This document shows, one piece after another, positions 16,756-25,144 of a DNA stretch of 45,956 nt. The translations under genes were made by a program, and so were the position numbers. A model generated the notes under the pieces. It did no database searches. It was not told where the DNA came from and worked only from the letters and a program-made list of their open reading frames with translations. Origin of the DNA: Streptomyces sp. CBMA123 (GTDB lineage: Bacteria; Actinomycetota; Actinomycetes; Streptomycetales; Streptomycetaceae); contig NZ_MECK01000434.1 of the NCBI RefSeq assembly GCF_014596465.1, positions 1-45,956 of the forward strand, in the 5' to 3' direction. Every line of letters starts with the position of its first letter. Positions within the stretch are counted from its first letter, which is position 1.

Positions 16756-19152
16756 TTGTTCCGTAACGCCCAGAGCAGCCGGCCACCGATCGGCCTCCGG
16801 CCGGTCAAACGGCTCAAGCGCTCCACCACCACGCCGGGCGGCAAGAAGCCCCGCCGGCCCAAGCGCACCGGCTGGCGCCGGCTGATACCCAGCTGGCGGA
16901 TGACGCTACTCGGCCTCGCCTCGGCGCTGCTGCTCGGCGTCGGCCTGTTCGTGCTGGGGGTCGCGCTGGTGAAGGTCCCGGACGCGCACGCCGCCGCGAC
17001 CGCGCAGAGCAACACCTGGCTCTACTCCGACGGCTCGGTGATCACCCGCACCGGCCAGACCAACCGGCAGAACGTCGGCCTGGACAAGGTCTCGCCCGCC
17101 GCCCAGCACGCGGCGCTGGCCGCCGAGGACCGCAACTTCTACAACGAGGGCGCCGTCAACGTGCAGGGCCTGGTCCGGGCCGCCCTCAACACCGCCAAGG
17201 GCGAGGGCACCCAGGGCGGCTCCACCATCACCCAGCAGTACGTGAAGAACACGTACCTGGACCAGAAGCAGTCGATCACCCGCAAGGTGAAGGAACTCTT
17301 CATCGCGATCAAGGTGGACGCCACCGAGAGCAAGGACGAAGTCCTCTCCGGCTACCTGAACACCTCCTACTACGGCCGCGGCGCCTACGGCATCCAGGCC
17401 GCCGCCCAGGCGTACTTCGGCATCGACGCCTCGGCGCTCAGCCCGGCCCAGGGCGCCTACCTGGCCACCCTGCTGAACGCCCCGAGCGCCTACGACGTGG
17501 CCACCGCGACCCCGGCGGGCAAGCAGAACGCCGTCAACCGCTGGAACTACGTCATGGACGGCATGGTCAAGCAGGGCTGGCTCTCCGCCGACGAGCGGGG
17601 CAGGACCACCTTCCCGGACGTCAAGGACCCGCAGCCCAACCCGGGCCTGTCCGGCCAGTCCGGCTACCTGGTGGACGCCGCCACCCAGTACCTCACCTCG
17701 AACAGCATCATCAGCGAGACCGAGCTGGCCAAGGGCGGCTACACGATCAAGCTGAGCATCGACCCGACCCGCCAGCAGGCCCTGCAGGACTCCGTCCAGG
17801 CGCAGCTGCGCGACACCCTGAACCCGGACAAGCGGAAGAAGGACGCGGCCGCCCAGGCCGGCGCCGCCTCCGTGGACCCGAAGACCGGCGCGGTCGTCGC
17901 CCTGTACGGCGGCGTCGACTACGTGAAGCACTACGTCGACAACGCGACCCGCCGCGACTACCAGGCCGGCTCGACCTTCAAGGCGATCGCGCTGGCCGCC
18001 GCCCTCGAGAACAACGCCAAGACCCAGGACGGCCGTACCATCACCCCGCGCACCGTCTACGACGGCACCAGCGGCCGCAAGGTCCGCGGCGGCAAGGGCA
18101 CCCCGTACGCGCCGCCGAACGAGGGCGACAAGAGCTACGGCCAGATCACCCTGCAGCAGGCCACCGACTGGTCGGTCAACTCGGCCTTCGCCCAGCTCGC
18201 GCAGGACACCGGGCTGCAGAAGGTCAAGGACACCGGCATCGCGCTGGGCCTGCCCGGCAGCACCCCGGGCCTGGACCCGGTGCCCTCCATCCCGCTGGGC
18301 GCGGCCACCCCGAGCGTGCTCGACATGGCCGGCGTGTACGCCACCCTGGACAACGGCGGCAAGCAGATCACCCCGTGGCTGGTGCAGTCGGTGGACCGGG
18401 CCGGCGAGGCCGTGCAGCTGCCCGCGCACAAGACCACCCAGGCGATCAGCGCGGACACCGCCAACCAGGTCACCTCGATGCTCCAGGGCGTGGTGAGCGA
18501 CCCGGGCGGCACCGGCTGGCGGGCGAAGGCGCTCGGCCGTCCGGTGGCGGGCAAGACCGGCACCACCGACGACCAGAAGTCCGTCTGGTTCGTCGGCTAC
18601 ACCCCCGAGCTGGTCACCTCGGTGGCCCTGTTCGGCCAGGACCCGGGCACCGGCGCCCAGGTCAGCCTGAGCGGCGTCGGCGGGATCGACGGCGCGGCGG
18701 GCGGCCAGTACCCGGCGCAGATCTGGACCAGCTACATGAAGGCCGCGCTCAAGGGCCAGCCGGTCGGCGACTTCCCGACCCCGGCGGACGGCGGCGACTC
18801 CGGTGCCACCGACCTGCCGACCGCCCCGAGCACGCCGAGCAGCACCCCGTCGACCGGCAGCGCCACGCCGAGCACCGGCACCGGCACCGGCAACCAGCAG
18901 GGCGACAACTCCGGCGCGACCTCCTCGGGTGGCTCCGGCTCGGGCGCCGACACCGGCGGGAACGGCACCGCGCCGACCACGGGCCCGACCACCCAGCCGA
19001 CCACCCAGCCCACCTCGCGGCCCACCGGCCGGCCGACCTCCCGGCCGACGCCGACCACCCAGCCCACCACGGGCCCGACCACCCAGCCGACCACCCAGCC
19101 CACCGGCGGGACGGACGTGCTCTCCGGGGCGGGGGCCGGGACCGGGAACTGA
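16756..19152 (+). CDS. Class A penicillin-binding protein
   Basis: A 798-residue bifunctional peptidoglycan synthase. A basic cytoplasmic N-terminus and one membrane anchor (about residues 53-75) lead to a GT51 glycosyltransferase domain with AAEDRNFY (catalytic Glu124) and GGSTITQQYVKN. The transpeptidase domain shows STFK (Ser406), SVN (Ser473) and KTGT (Lys600). The last 110 residues are a Thr/Pro/Gly-rich low-complexity tail with TTQPTT repeats; a 38-bp DNA segment at 18977-19014 recurs exactly at 19067-19104. Such tails may span or bind the cell wall. The TTG start is supported by AGGAAAGG seven bases upstream. An unusual double hairpin follows the stop. Confidence 0.93.
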   Translation: MFRNAQSSRPPIGLRPVKRLKRSTTTPGGKKPRRPKRTGWRRLIPSWRMTLLGLASALLLGVGLFVLGVALVKVPDAHAAATAQSNTWLYSDGSVITRTGQTNRQNVGLDKVSPAAQHAALAAEDRNFYNEGAVNVQGLVRAALNTAKGEGTQGGSTITQQYVKNTYLDQKQSITRKVKELFIAIKVDATESKDEVLSGYLNTSYYGRGAYGIQAAAQAYFGIDASALSPAQGAYLATLLNAPSAYDVATATPAGKQNAVNRWNYVMDGMVKQGWLSADERGRTTFPDVKDPQPNPGLSGQSGYLVDAATQYLTSNSIISETELAKGGYTIKLSIDPTRQQALQDSVQAQLRDTLNPDKRKKDAAAQAGAASVDPKTGAVVALYGGVDYVKHYVDNATRRDYQAGSTFKAIALAAALENNAKTQDGRTITPRTVYDGTSGRKVRGGKGTPYAPPNEGDKSYGQITLQQATDWSVNSAFAQLAQDTGLQKVKDTGIALGLPGSTPGLDPVPSIPLGAATPSVLDMAGVYATLDNGGKQITPWLVQSVDRAGEAVQLPAHKTTQAISADTANQVTSMLQGVVSDPGGTGWRAKALGRPVAGKTGTTDDQKSVWFVGYTPELVTSVALFGQDPGTGAQVSLSGVGGIDGAAGGQYPAQIWTSYMKAALKGQPVGDFPTPADGGDSGATDLPTAPSTPSSTPSTGSATPSTGTGTGNQQGDNSGATSSGGSGSGADTGGNGTAPTTGPTTQPTTQPTSRPTGRPTSRPTPTTQPTTGPTTQPTTQPTGGTDVLSGAGAGTGN
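18977..19104 (+). repeat. 38-bp direct repeat in the PBP tail
   Basis: Positions 18977-19014 and 19067-19104 are identical and encode Thr/Pro/Gln-rich repeats. The intervening sequence is a diverged version of the same unit. Confidence 0.8.
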
Positions 19153-19166
19153 CCGGCTCCGGGCCA

Positions 19167-19234
19167 CCGAAGCCCGCTGGATCACCGACCTCGGTCGCTG
19201 ATCCGGCGGGCTTCGGTGATCCGGCGGGCTTCGG
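19167..19234 (+). terminator. Hairpin with a duplicated right arm after the PBP gene
   Basis: The left arm 19167-19184 is complementary (one mismatch in 18) to 19199-19216. That right arm is repeated exactly and in tandem at 19217-19234. Either copy can close the hairpin. It lies 14 bases past the PBP stop. Confidence 0.7.
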
Positions 19235-19331
19235 TGTGGGTCCGTACGTCGGTTCATCGATGCACCGGCGCACCCGGGTGAGGGTGCCATGACGGACAGT
19301 TGGAACCAGGACCGAATGACGAAATGGCGCC

Positions 19332-19361
19332 TTACCCAAGCGCCGGTATGACTGTCAGAAT
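19332..19361 (+). promoter_or_regulatory. Possible leaderless promoter of the EamA gene
   Basis: TTACCC (19332-19337) and CAGAAT (19356-19361) are 18 bp apart, and the -10 ends six bases before GTG 19368. No ribosome site precedes that start. Confidence 0.35.
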
Positions 19362-19367
19362 GCGCCG

Positions 19368-20513
19368 GTGCACAGATCAACGGCCTCGCCCACCCTCCCT
19401 CCGGGCAGATCCCTCGGCCTCGGACTCGCGCTGGTCTCCGCCTTCGCGTTCGGCGGCTCCGGCACCGCGGCCAAGCCGCTGATCGAGGCCGGGCTCTCCC
19501 CCATGCACGTGGTGTGGCTCCGGGTCACCGGCGCGGCGGTGGCCCTGCTGCCGATCGCCTACCGGCACCGGGACGCCGTCCTGCGCCGCCCCGGTCTGCT
19601 GATCGGCTTCGGCCTGCTCGCCGTGGCCGGCGTCCAGGCCTTCTACTTCGCCGCGATCTCCCGCATCCCGGTCGGCGTCGCCCTGCTCATCGAGTACCTC
19701 GGGCCGCCGCTGCTGATCGGCTACGTCAAGTTCGTGCAGCGCAGACCGATCACCCGGGGCGCGGCCATCGGCGCCGGCGTCGCGGTGGCCGGGCTCGCCT
19801 GCGTGGTGGAGGTCTGGAACGGCCTGAGCTTCGACGCCGTGGGCGTGCTGTTCGGCCTCGGCGCGGCCTTCTGCCAAGTCGGCTACTTCCTGCTCGCCGA
19901 CGCCGGCCGCCGGGGCGAGCGCCCGGTCGACCCGCTGGCCGTCAGCGCGTACGGGCTGCTGATCGGCGCCGTGCTGCTCACCGTCCTCACCCGGCCCTGG
20001 CAGGCCGACTGGAGCCTGCTCGGCGGGTCCGTGGTGATGAACGGGCACAGCCTGCCCGCGCTGGTCCCGGCCGCCTGGATGGTGCTGATCGCGACCGTGC
20101 TCGCCTACCTGACCGGCGTGATCTCCGTCGGGTACCTCTCGCCACCGGTCGCCGGGGTGGTGGCCAACCTGGAGGCGGTCGTCGCCACCGTGCTGGCCTG
20201 GGTCCTGCTCGGCGAGCACCTGGGACTGCCGCAGGTCACGGGCGGTCTGCTGGTGCTGGCGGGCGCGATCGCCGCACAGACCAGCAAGCCGCCGGCGGTG
20301 GAGGTGGAGGAGACGGTGGACGGCGGGGCGGTCACCGCCGCCGTCGCCGGTTCCGTTCCGGTCGTCGCCGCAGCGGCGACGGCCTTGGACACGGCGGCGG
20401 CCTTGGGCGCGACGGCCTTGGACACGGCGGCCTTGGACACGGCGGCGGCCGGGGCGGCTGCCGCCGACCTTGAGGTCAGCGTCCGGCCCAGCCGAACCAG
20501 TCGAAGTGGCTGA
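19368..20513 (+). CDS. EamA-family (DMT) transporter
   Basis: A 381-residue membrane transporter with ten predicted segments, formed by two EamA repeats (about residues 15-145 and 160-300). Members export amino acids or other small metabolites; the substrate here is unknown. Recognisable blocks are AFAFGGSGTAAKPLIEAGLSP, IPVGVALLIEYLGPPLL and the second-repeat end YLSPPVAGVVANLEAVVATV then VLLGEHL. The last 75 residues are an Ala/Thr/Asp tail encoded by repeats of TTGGACACGGCGGC. This tail overlaps the convergent signal peptidase gene by 38 bp. Start GTG 19368 has no ribosome site and may be leaderless. Confidence 0.87.
   Translation: MHRSTASPTLPPGRSLGLGLALVSAFAFGGSGTAAKPLIEAGLSPMHVVWLRVTGAAVALLPIAYRHRDAVLRRPGLLIGFGLLAVAGVQAFYFAAISRIPVGVALLIEYLGPPLLIGYVKFVQRRPITRGAAIGAGVAVAGLACVVEVWNGLSFDAVGVLFGLGAAFCQVGYFLLADAGRRGERPVDPLAVSAYGLLIGAVLLTVLTRPWQADWSLLGGSVVMNGHSLPALVPAAWMVLIATVLAYLTGVISVGYLSPPVAGVVANLEAVVATVLAWVLLGEHLGLPQVTGGLLVLAGAIAAQTSKPPAVEVEETVDGGAVTAAVAGSVPVVAAAATALDTAAALGATALDTAALDTAAAGAAAADLEVSVRPSRTSRSG
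20380..20455 (+). repeat. Short tandem repeats in the EamA C-terminus
   Basis: Imperfect copies of GGCCTTGGACACGGCGGC recur through this stretch and encode ALDTAA-type repeats at the end of the transporter. Confidence 0.6.
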
Positions 20514-21297
20514 CCGGCCACACCACGGCCGACACCGGGCCGACCACGTTGCCCACCGGCACGGCGCCGCCGCCCGGGCCCTGCCGGTGCCAGCGGGAGT
20601 CCGCCGAGTCGCTCCGGTGGTCGCCCTCGACCCAGATGTAGCCCGAGGGCACCGTCACCGGGCCGAAGTCCATGCCCGCGCAGGAGTCGTCACCGGGGTG
20701 CAGGTACGGCTCGTCGACCTTCTTGCCGTTGACGCTCAGCGTGCTGCCGGTGCACTGCACGCTCTGGCCACCGGTCGCGATGACCCGCTTGACCAGGTAG
20801 TTGTCGTCCTTCGGCGGCACCAGTCCGACGAAGCTCAGCACCGAACTCACGGCACTGGTGAACGGGTTCGAGTCGACCGGCTGCGGCGGCAGCCAGTTCC
20901 CCGGGTCCTTGAAGACCACCGGCTGCCCCGGCTCCGGCTCCCAGCCGGTCAGCGGCGCGAGCTTGTTCACCCCGACCCGGTCGCCGACCCGCAGGGTGTT
21001 CTCCATCGAGCCGGACGGGATGGTGAAGACCTGGAACAGACAGGTCTTGATCAGCAGCGCGACCACCAGCCCGACGACCACCATCACCGGCAGCTCGATC
21101 CACCACGGCCGGGGCCGACCCCCCGCCCGGCGGGCCTTGCGACCGCGCGAGCCACCGGCGCGGCGACGGGCCTCGGCACGGCCCCCGGGCGCGTCCTGGG
21201 CGTTCCCGGCGACCGGTACGGCCGGTTGAGCCGGTACGGCTGACACGGCGGATTCGCCGGGAGCTCCGCTCGGCGTTTCGGGCAGGTTCACCGCCAT
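20476..21297 (-). CDS. lepB: Signal peptidase I
   Basis: A 273-residue type I signal peptidase that cleaves Sec and Tat signal peptides at the outer face of the membrane. A long Pro/Ala/Arg-rich cytoplasmic N-terminus precedes one membrane segment (about residues 67-84). Box B PSGSMENTL gives the nucleophile Ser97, box D YLVKRVIATGG gives the general base Lys170, and box E is GDHRSDSADSRWH. Streptomyces genomes carry several such enzymes, usually clustered; this one stands alone. It converges on and overlaps the EamA gene tail by 38 bp. ATG 21297 is preceded by GGTGGAG. It would process the snapalysins and other exported proteins of this region. Confidence 0.93.
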   Translation of the reverse strand: MAVNLPETPSGAPGESAVSAVPAQPAVPVAGNAQDAPGGRAEARRRAGGSRGRKARRAGGRPRPWWIELPVMVVVGLVVALLIKTCLFQVFTIPSGSMENTLRVGDRVGVNKLAPLTGWEPEPGQPVVFKDPGNWLPPQPVDSNPFTSAVSSVLSFVGLVPPKDDNYLVKRVIATGGQSVQCTGSTLSVNGKKVDEPYLHPGDDSCAGMDFGPVTVPSGYIWVEGDHRSDSADSRWHRQGPGGGAVPVGNVVGPVSAVVWPVSHFDWFGWAGR

Positions 21298-21519
21298 CGT
21301 CGCTGCTCCACCTCTCCGGCTGGGGAAACCTGCACGCTACGCCAACCGGGGTGCCGTGCGAAATCCGGGACTTAGCCGCCCCTGACATCACCGAACGGCG
21401 GGCCGGCGCCGGAGGGCGGCCCTGGTCACCGTCGGCGGACGCCGGCCGGATGGAGCCCGCCGGGAACGCTGCCGCCGACGGCGAGGCGCCCTCCGGCGTC
21501 GGACTCAGCGGCGGTGCGC

Positions 21520-21855
21520 TCAGGCGCGGGCGATGGCCTCGTGGTGGCGGATGACCTCGGCGATGATGAAGTTCAGGAACTTCTCCGCGAAGACCGGGTC
21601 GAGCTTGGCCCCGGCGGCCAGTTCCCTCAGCCGCTTGATCTGGTCCCGCTCCCTGGCCGGGTCGGCCGGCGGCAGCTTGTGCTCGGCCTTGAGCCGACCG
21701 ACCCGCTGGGTCGCCTTGAAGCGCTCGGCCAGCATGTGGACCACGGCGGCGTCGATGTTGTCGATGCTCTCGCGCAGGCTGGTCAGCTCCGCCCGTACCG
21801 CGTCGTCGATCCCCTCGGGCGCGCCGGCGTGGGGGGTCGTGGGCTGGTCCGTCAT
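21520..21855 (-). CDS. Chorismate mutase, AroQ type
   Basis: A 111-residue all-helical chorismate mutase that converts chorismate to prephenate for phenylalanine and tyrosine synthesis. The pattern LRESIDNIDAAVVHMLAERF followed by TQRVGRLKAEHKLPPADPAREREQ-like sequence (here ARERDQIKRL) is typical, with the Arg, Lys and late Glu residues lining the active site. The last helix (PVFAEKFLNFIIAEVIRHHE) is also typical. There is no signal peptide. ATG 21855 with GGGAG upstream fits the usual AroQ length better than an in-frame extension to 21975. It is 222 bp upstream of the signal peptidase on the same strand, with no sign of coupling. Confidence 0.9.
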   Translation of the reverse strand: MTDQPTTPHAGAPEGIDDAVRAELTSLRESIDNIDAAVVHMLAERFKATQRVGRLKAEHKLPPADPARERDQIKRLRELAAGAKLDPVFAEKFLNFIIAEVIRHHEAIARA

Positions 21856-22091
21856 CGGGGCGGCTCCCGGTGTCTGGGGTGGGCGCCCGGCCGTACGGCG
21901 GCCGGGCTCGGGCCCGGGCAAATCTAACAGGGCCGCCACGCCGGACCGGCACCGTTCGGCGGAACCGTCCGGCATCCGGACAGCCGACGGACCGTCCGCC
22001 GTCCGGCTCCGCGGCCGGGCTGCCCGTAGGGTGGTGCACGCATGACCGGAAGTGACGACTCAGCAGTCCCTCAGCACTGGAGGAACCGATC

Positions 22092-22517
22092 GTGGCAACG
22101 ACTCGCACCGCCCGCACCGCCTGGGAGGGCGATCTCCTGCACGGCAAAGGGCAGGTGACCTTCGCCTCCTCCGGGATCGGCGACTACCCGGTCTCCTGGC
22201 CGGCCCGTGCCGAGGAGCCCAATGGCAAGACCAGCCCCGAGGAACTCATCGCGGCCGCCCACTCCGCCTGCTTCTCGATGGCCCTCTCGAACGGCCTGAC
22301 CAAGGCCGGCAATCCGCCCGCCAAGCTGGACACCCAGGCCGATGTCACCTTCCAGCCCGGCACCGGCATCACCGGCATCCACCTGACCGTCACCGGTGAC
22401 GTGCCCGGGCTGGACGAGGCCGGCTTCGTGAGCGCCGCCGAGGACGCCAAGGCCAACTGCCCGGTCAGCCAGGCCCTGACCGGCACCACCATCACCCTCA
22501 CGGCCAAGCTGGCCTGA
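22092..22517 (+). CDS. osmC: OsmC-family peroxide-resistance protein
   Basis: A 141-residue OsmC-like protein. Members reduce organic hydroperoxides with two cysteines; here Cys60 (AHSACFSMAL) and Cys123 (KANCPVSQAL) are both present at the expected spacing. The N-terminal RTAWEGDLLHGKGQV and EEPNGKTSPEELIAAAH blocks fit OsmC rather than Ohr. It is cytosolic. GTG 22092 follows GGAGGA. It is divergent from chorismate mutase and followed by a perfect 10-bp terminator hairpin. No OhrR-type regulator gene is adjacent. Confidence 0.92.
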   Translation: MATTRTARTAWEGDLLHGKGQVTFASSGIGDYPVSWPARAEEPNGKTSPEELIAAAHSACFSMALSNGLTKAGNPPAKLDTQADVTFQPGTGITGIHLTVTGDVPGLDEAGFVSAAEDAKANCPVSQALTGTTITLTAKLA

Positions 22518-22560
22518 CCGGGGCGCACCCCGGCCCCGCCCCCGGCGCGCAACCAGCGCC

Positions 22561-22591
22561 CGGGGGCGCGGCTTCGGCGCACGCGCCCCCG
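22561..22591 (+). terminator. Perfect 10-bp hairpin after osmC
   Basis: Arms 22561-22570 and 22582-22591 pair without mismatch around an 11-nt loop, 44 nt past the osmC stop. Confidence 0.65.
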
Positions 22592-22594
22592 CCG

Positions 22595-22610
22595 CACCTC
22601 ACATGAGGTG
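22595..22610. promoter_or_regulatory. 16-bp palindrome between osmC and the c-di-GMP gene
   Basis: CACCTCACATGAGGTG has perfect 7-bp arms around two central bases. It starts four bases after the osmC terminator, about 265 nt upstream of the GGDEF-EAL start. An operator is possible. Confidence 0.4.
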
Positions 22611-22874
22611 GACCGGGGGCGTCCGAACGTTCCGCCATGCATGATCCCAAACGGGGCGAATCACCCTGCCGGCGGTCACCGCGCGTTGCCGTCCCGGCCT
22701 ATGATCGGCCGAAGCGCCCTGTTCTCCACCCGGGTCCCCGCGCGACAGCGCCCCACGGCGGACGCCCCGCAGCGGACCGGCCCCGAGACCCCGACAGAGT
22801 GCGGAGCCGGCCACCGGAATCCCGATCGGCCAGGCGGACCATCGTCAAGCGTCAGCAGCGGACGGGAGCATGCC
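22611..22874. other. Leader region of the GGDEF-EAL gene
   Basis: The frame of the downstream protein is open throughout, with candidate starts at 22608 and 22707, but the encoded residues are Pro/Arg-rich and match no domain. No convincing separate gene is visible, so I treat it as untranslated leader. Confidence 0.4.
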
Positions 22875-25034
22875 GTGCCGGGCCAGAACGAGGGGGCCGA
22901 CGCACACCACCCAGGCGTGCGACACGAGGAATCGTCACACCACCGCCACCTCGCAGCACCGGTCCTCGATCCGGCGCTCCTCGTCGCACCGGCGGCTTCC
23001 CCCACCGGTACCGCTTCCCCTACCGGTGCCGGTGCCGCAGCCACCGCCACGGTCTACGGCACCCTGGAGGACCCGGGGATGCTGCTCTGCCCCACCTGCT
23101 CGGCCCCGCTGGCGGACGTCCCGCACTCCGGCACCGGTGACGCCCCCGGTGGCGGCACCGACGTGCCGGGCACCGGCACCGACCGGCTGCTGGCGGCCCT
23201 CCGGGCGAGCGAGTCCCGGTTCCGGGCCGCCTTCTGCGACGCCGTCATCGGCATGGCCCTGATCGACCCCGAGGACCGGATCATCGAGGTCAACCCCGCC
23301 TTCGCCGCCCTGATCGGCCGCGGCGTCGGCGAACTGGCCCGCACCCACCTGCACGAGATCATCGACCCGGAGGGCATGCCGCACCGGCTCTTCGCCGGGC
23401 TCGTCCACGGTGAGCGGGAAAGGTTCCGGGTGGAGAAGCAGCTCCGGCACCGCGAGGGCCACACGGTCTGGAGCAAGGTGACCGTCTCGCTGATCCGGGA
23501 CGCCGCCGGACAGCCGCTCTACACCCTCGCCCTGGTCGAGGACATCACCGAGCAGCGCCGGCTCGGCGACCGCCTGGAGTACCAGGCCCTGCACGACCCG
23601 CTGACCCGGCTGCCCAACCGGACGTCCTTCTTCGAACGACTCGACGCCGCCTGCCTGCCGGCCGGCGGGGAGCCACGCACGGCAACGGCCTCGGCGGCGG
23701 CGGACGGCCGGCGGGTGGGCGTCTGCTACCTGGACCTGGACGGCTTCGCCGCGATCAACGAGGCCCTCGGTCACCACATCGGCGACCAGCTGCTGATCGC
23801 CGTCGCCGCCCGGCTGCGGAACGGACTCTCCGGACCGGACGCCCACCTGGTGGCCCGGATGGGCGGCGACGAGTTCGCCGTCCTGGTCAGCGACAGCACC
23901 GACAGCGAGCAGCTGACCGCGCTGGCCGGCCGGATCCTGGAGGTGCTGGAACGTCCCTTCGACGTCGCCGGACACCGGCTGGTGATCACCGCCAGCGTCG
24001 GCGTCGTCGAACGGCCGGTGCACGAGACCACCCCGACCGACCTGGTCAAGGACGCCGACGCCACGCTCTACTGGTCCAAGGCCGACGGCCGCGCCCGCTG
24101 GACCCTCTACGACCCGGACCGCGGCGCCCACCAGCTCACCCGCCAGCGCCTCGCCACCGCGCTGCGCCCGGCCCTGGAACGCGGCGAGTTCACCATCGAG
24201 TACCAGCCGCTGATCGGCCTGGCCGACGGGCGGGTGCACGGCGCCGAGGCGCTGGTCCGCTGGCGCCACCCCCGCTACGGGACGCTCTCCCCCGACCGCT
24301 TCATCCCGCTCGCCGAGGAGTCCGGCGCCATCGTGCCGCTCGGCAAGTGGGTGCTGGAGGAGTCCTGCCGGCAGGCCCGGCAGTGGCTCACCGAGTTCCC
24401 GGACACCGAGACCTTCGTGAGCGTCAACCTGGCGGCCCGCCAGATCTGGGACTCCGACGTGGTCGCCGACGTCGCCCGGGCCCTCGAACGCACCGGCCTG
24501 CCCGCCCGGCTGCTCCAGCTGGAGATCACCGAGAGCGCTCTGCTCGGCCCCGGCGGCCGACCGCTGCAGGCCCTCCAGGCCCTCGCCGACATGGGCGTGC
24601 GGATCGCGATCGACGACTTCGGCACCGGCTACTCCAACCTGGCCTACCTCTCCCGGCTACCGGTGCACGTCCTGAAGCTCGACGGGACGTTCATCGAGGG
24701 CTTCCGGGACCCGGCGCCGGTCGCGGCCGCGAGCACGGAGGCGGCGACTACGGCGGCTACGGACCGGTCCGACCGGCCTGACCGGTCGGCCCTCCCGGAC
24801 CTCCGCTCCCGCCGCAGTGACGCGGACGAGCAGATCGTCGGCGCGATGGTGCAGCTGGCCCACACCCTCGGCTTGACCGTCACCGCCGAGGGCATCGAGA
24901 GCGCCGCCCAGGCCGAGCGGCTCCGGCTCACCGGCTGCGACACCGCCCAGGGCTGGTACTTCGCCCGGCCGGGCGAGGCCGAGCTGGTCGCGTCGATACT
25001 CCGGGAGGGCCGCCCCGCCCCGACCGGCCGTTAG
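22875..25034 (+). CDS. PAS-GGDEF-EAL c-di-GMP synthase/phosphodiesterase
   Basis: A 719-residue cytosolic signalling enzyme that could make and break cyclic di-GMP, which in Streptomyces controls development through BldD. Order: a low-complexity N-terminus with a CPTC pair, a PAS domain (about 105-230, SESRFRAAFCDAVIGMALID), a GGDEF domain with intact GGDEF at 330-334, and an EAL domain with intact EAL at 458-460, EITESALL and DDFGTGYSNLAYL. The inhibitory RxxD site expected five residues before GGDEF reads PDAH, so product feedback there is probably lost. An Ala/Thr/Ser/Asp-rich insertion of about 40 residues interrupts the EAL domain after KLDGTFIEGF. Start GTG 22875 follows GGGAGC; the frame is open upstream to 22608. 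Confidence 0.87.
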   Translation: MPGQNEGADAHHPGVRHEESSHHRHLAAPVLDPALLVAPAASPTGTASPTGAGAAATATVYGTLEDPGMLLCPTCSAPLADVPHSGTGDAPGGGTDVPGTGTDRLLAALRASESRFRAAFCDAVIGMALIDPEDRIIEVNPAFAALIGRGVGELARTHLHEIIDPEGMPHRLFAGLVHGERERFRVEKQLRHREGHTVWSKVTVSLIRDAAGQPLYTLALVEDITEQRRLGDRLEYQALHDPLTRLPNRTSFFERLDAACLPAGGEPRTATASAAADGRRVGVCYLDLDGFAAINEALGHHIGDQLLIAVAARLRNGLSGPDAHLVARMGGDEFAVLVSDSTDSEQLTALAGRILEVLERPFDVAGHRLVITASVGVVERPVHETTPTDLVKDADATLYWSKADGRARWTLYDPDRGAHQLTRQRLATALRPALERGEFTIEYQPLIGLADGRVHGAEALVRWRHPRYGTLSPDRFIPLAEESGAIVPLGKWVLEESCRQARQWLTEFPDTETFVSVNLAARQIWDSDVVADVARALERTGLPARLLQLEITESALLGPGGRPLQALQALADMGVRIAIDDFGTGYSNLAYLSRLPVHVLKLDGTFIEGFRDPAPVAAASTEAATTAATDRSDRPDRSALPDLRSRRSDADEQIVGAMVQLAHTLGLTVTAEGIESAAQAERLRLTGCDTAQGWYFARPGEAELVASILREGRPAPTGR

Positions 25035-25083
25035 GCGGGCGGGGCGGGGGGTGGGGGCCGCGGCGGCCGGCGCTCGGCGGGTC

Positions 25084-25144
25084 GCCGTCAGGCCGTGGCC
25101 GTCAGCCGCCGGCCGTCGCTGTCAGGCCGTCGCCGTCAGGCCGT
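25084..25144. repeat. Short direct repeats at the end of the oxidoreductase gene
   Basis: The 13-mer GCCGTCAGGCCGT occurs at 25084-25096 and 25132-25144, with a one-base variant at 25118-25130. The stop codon of the oxidoreductase lies among them. Confidence 0.65.

Noticed and set aside
16906..19380. 824-codon minus-strand frame over the penicillin-binding protein gene
   Set aside because: Antisense shadow of a gene with intact catalytic motifs.
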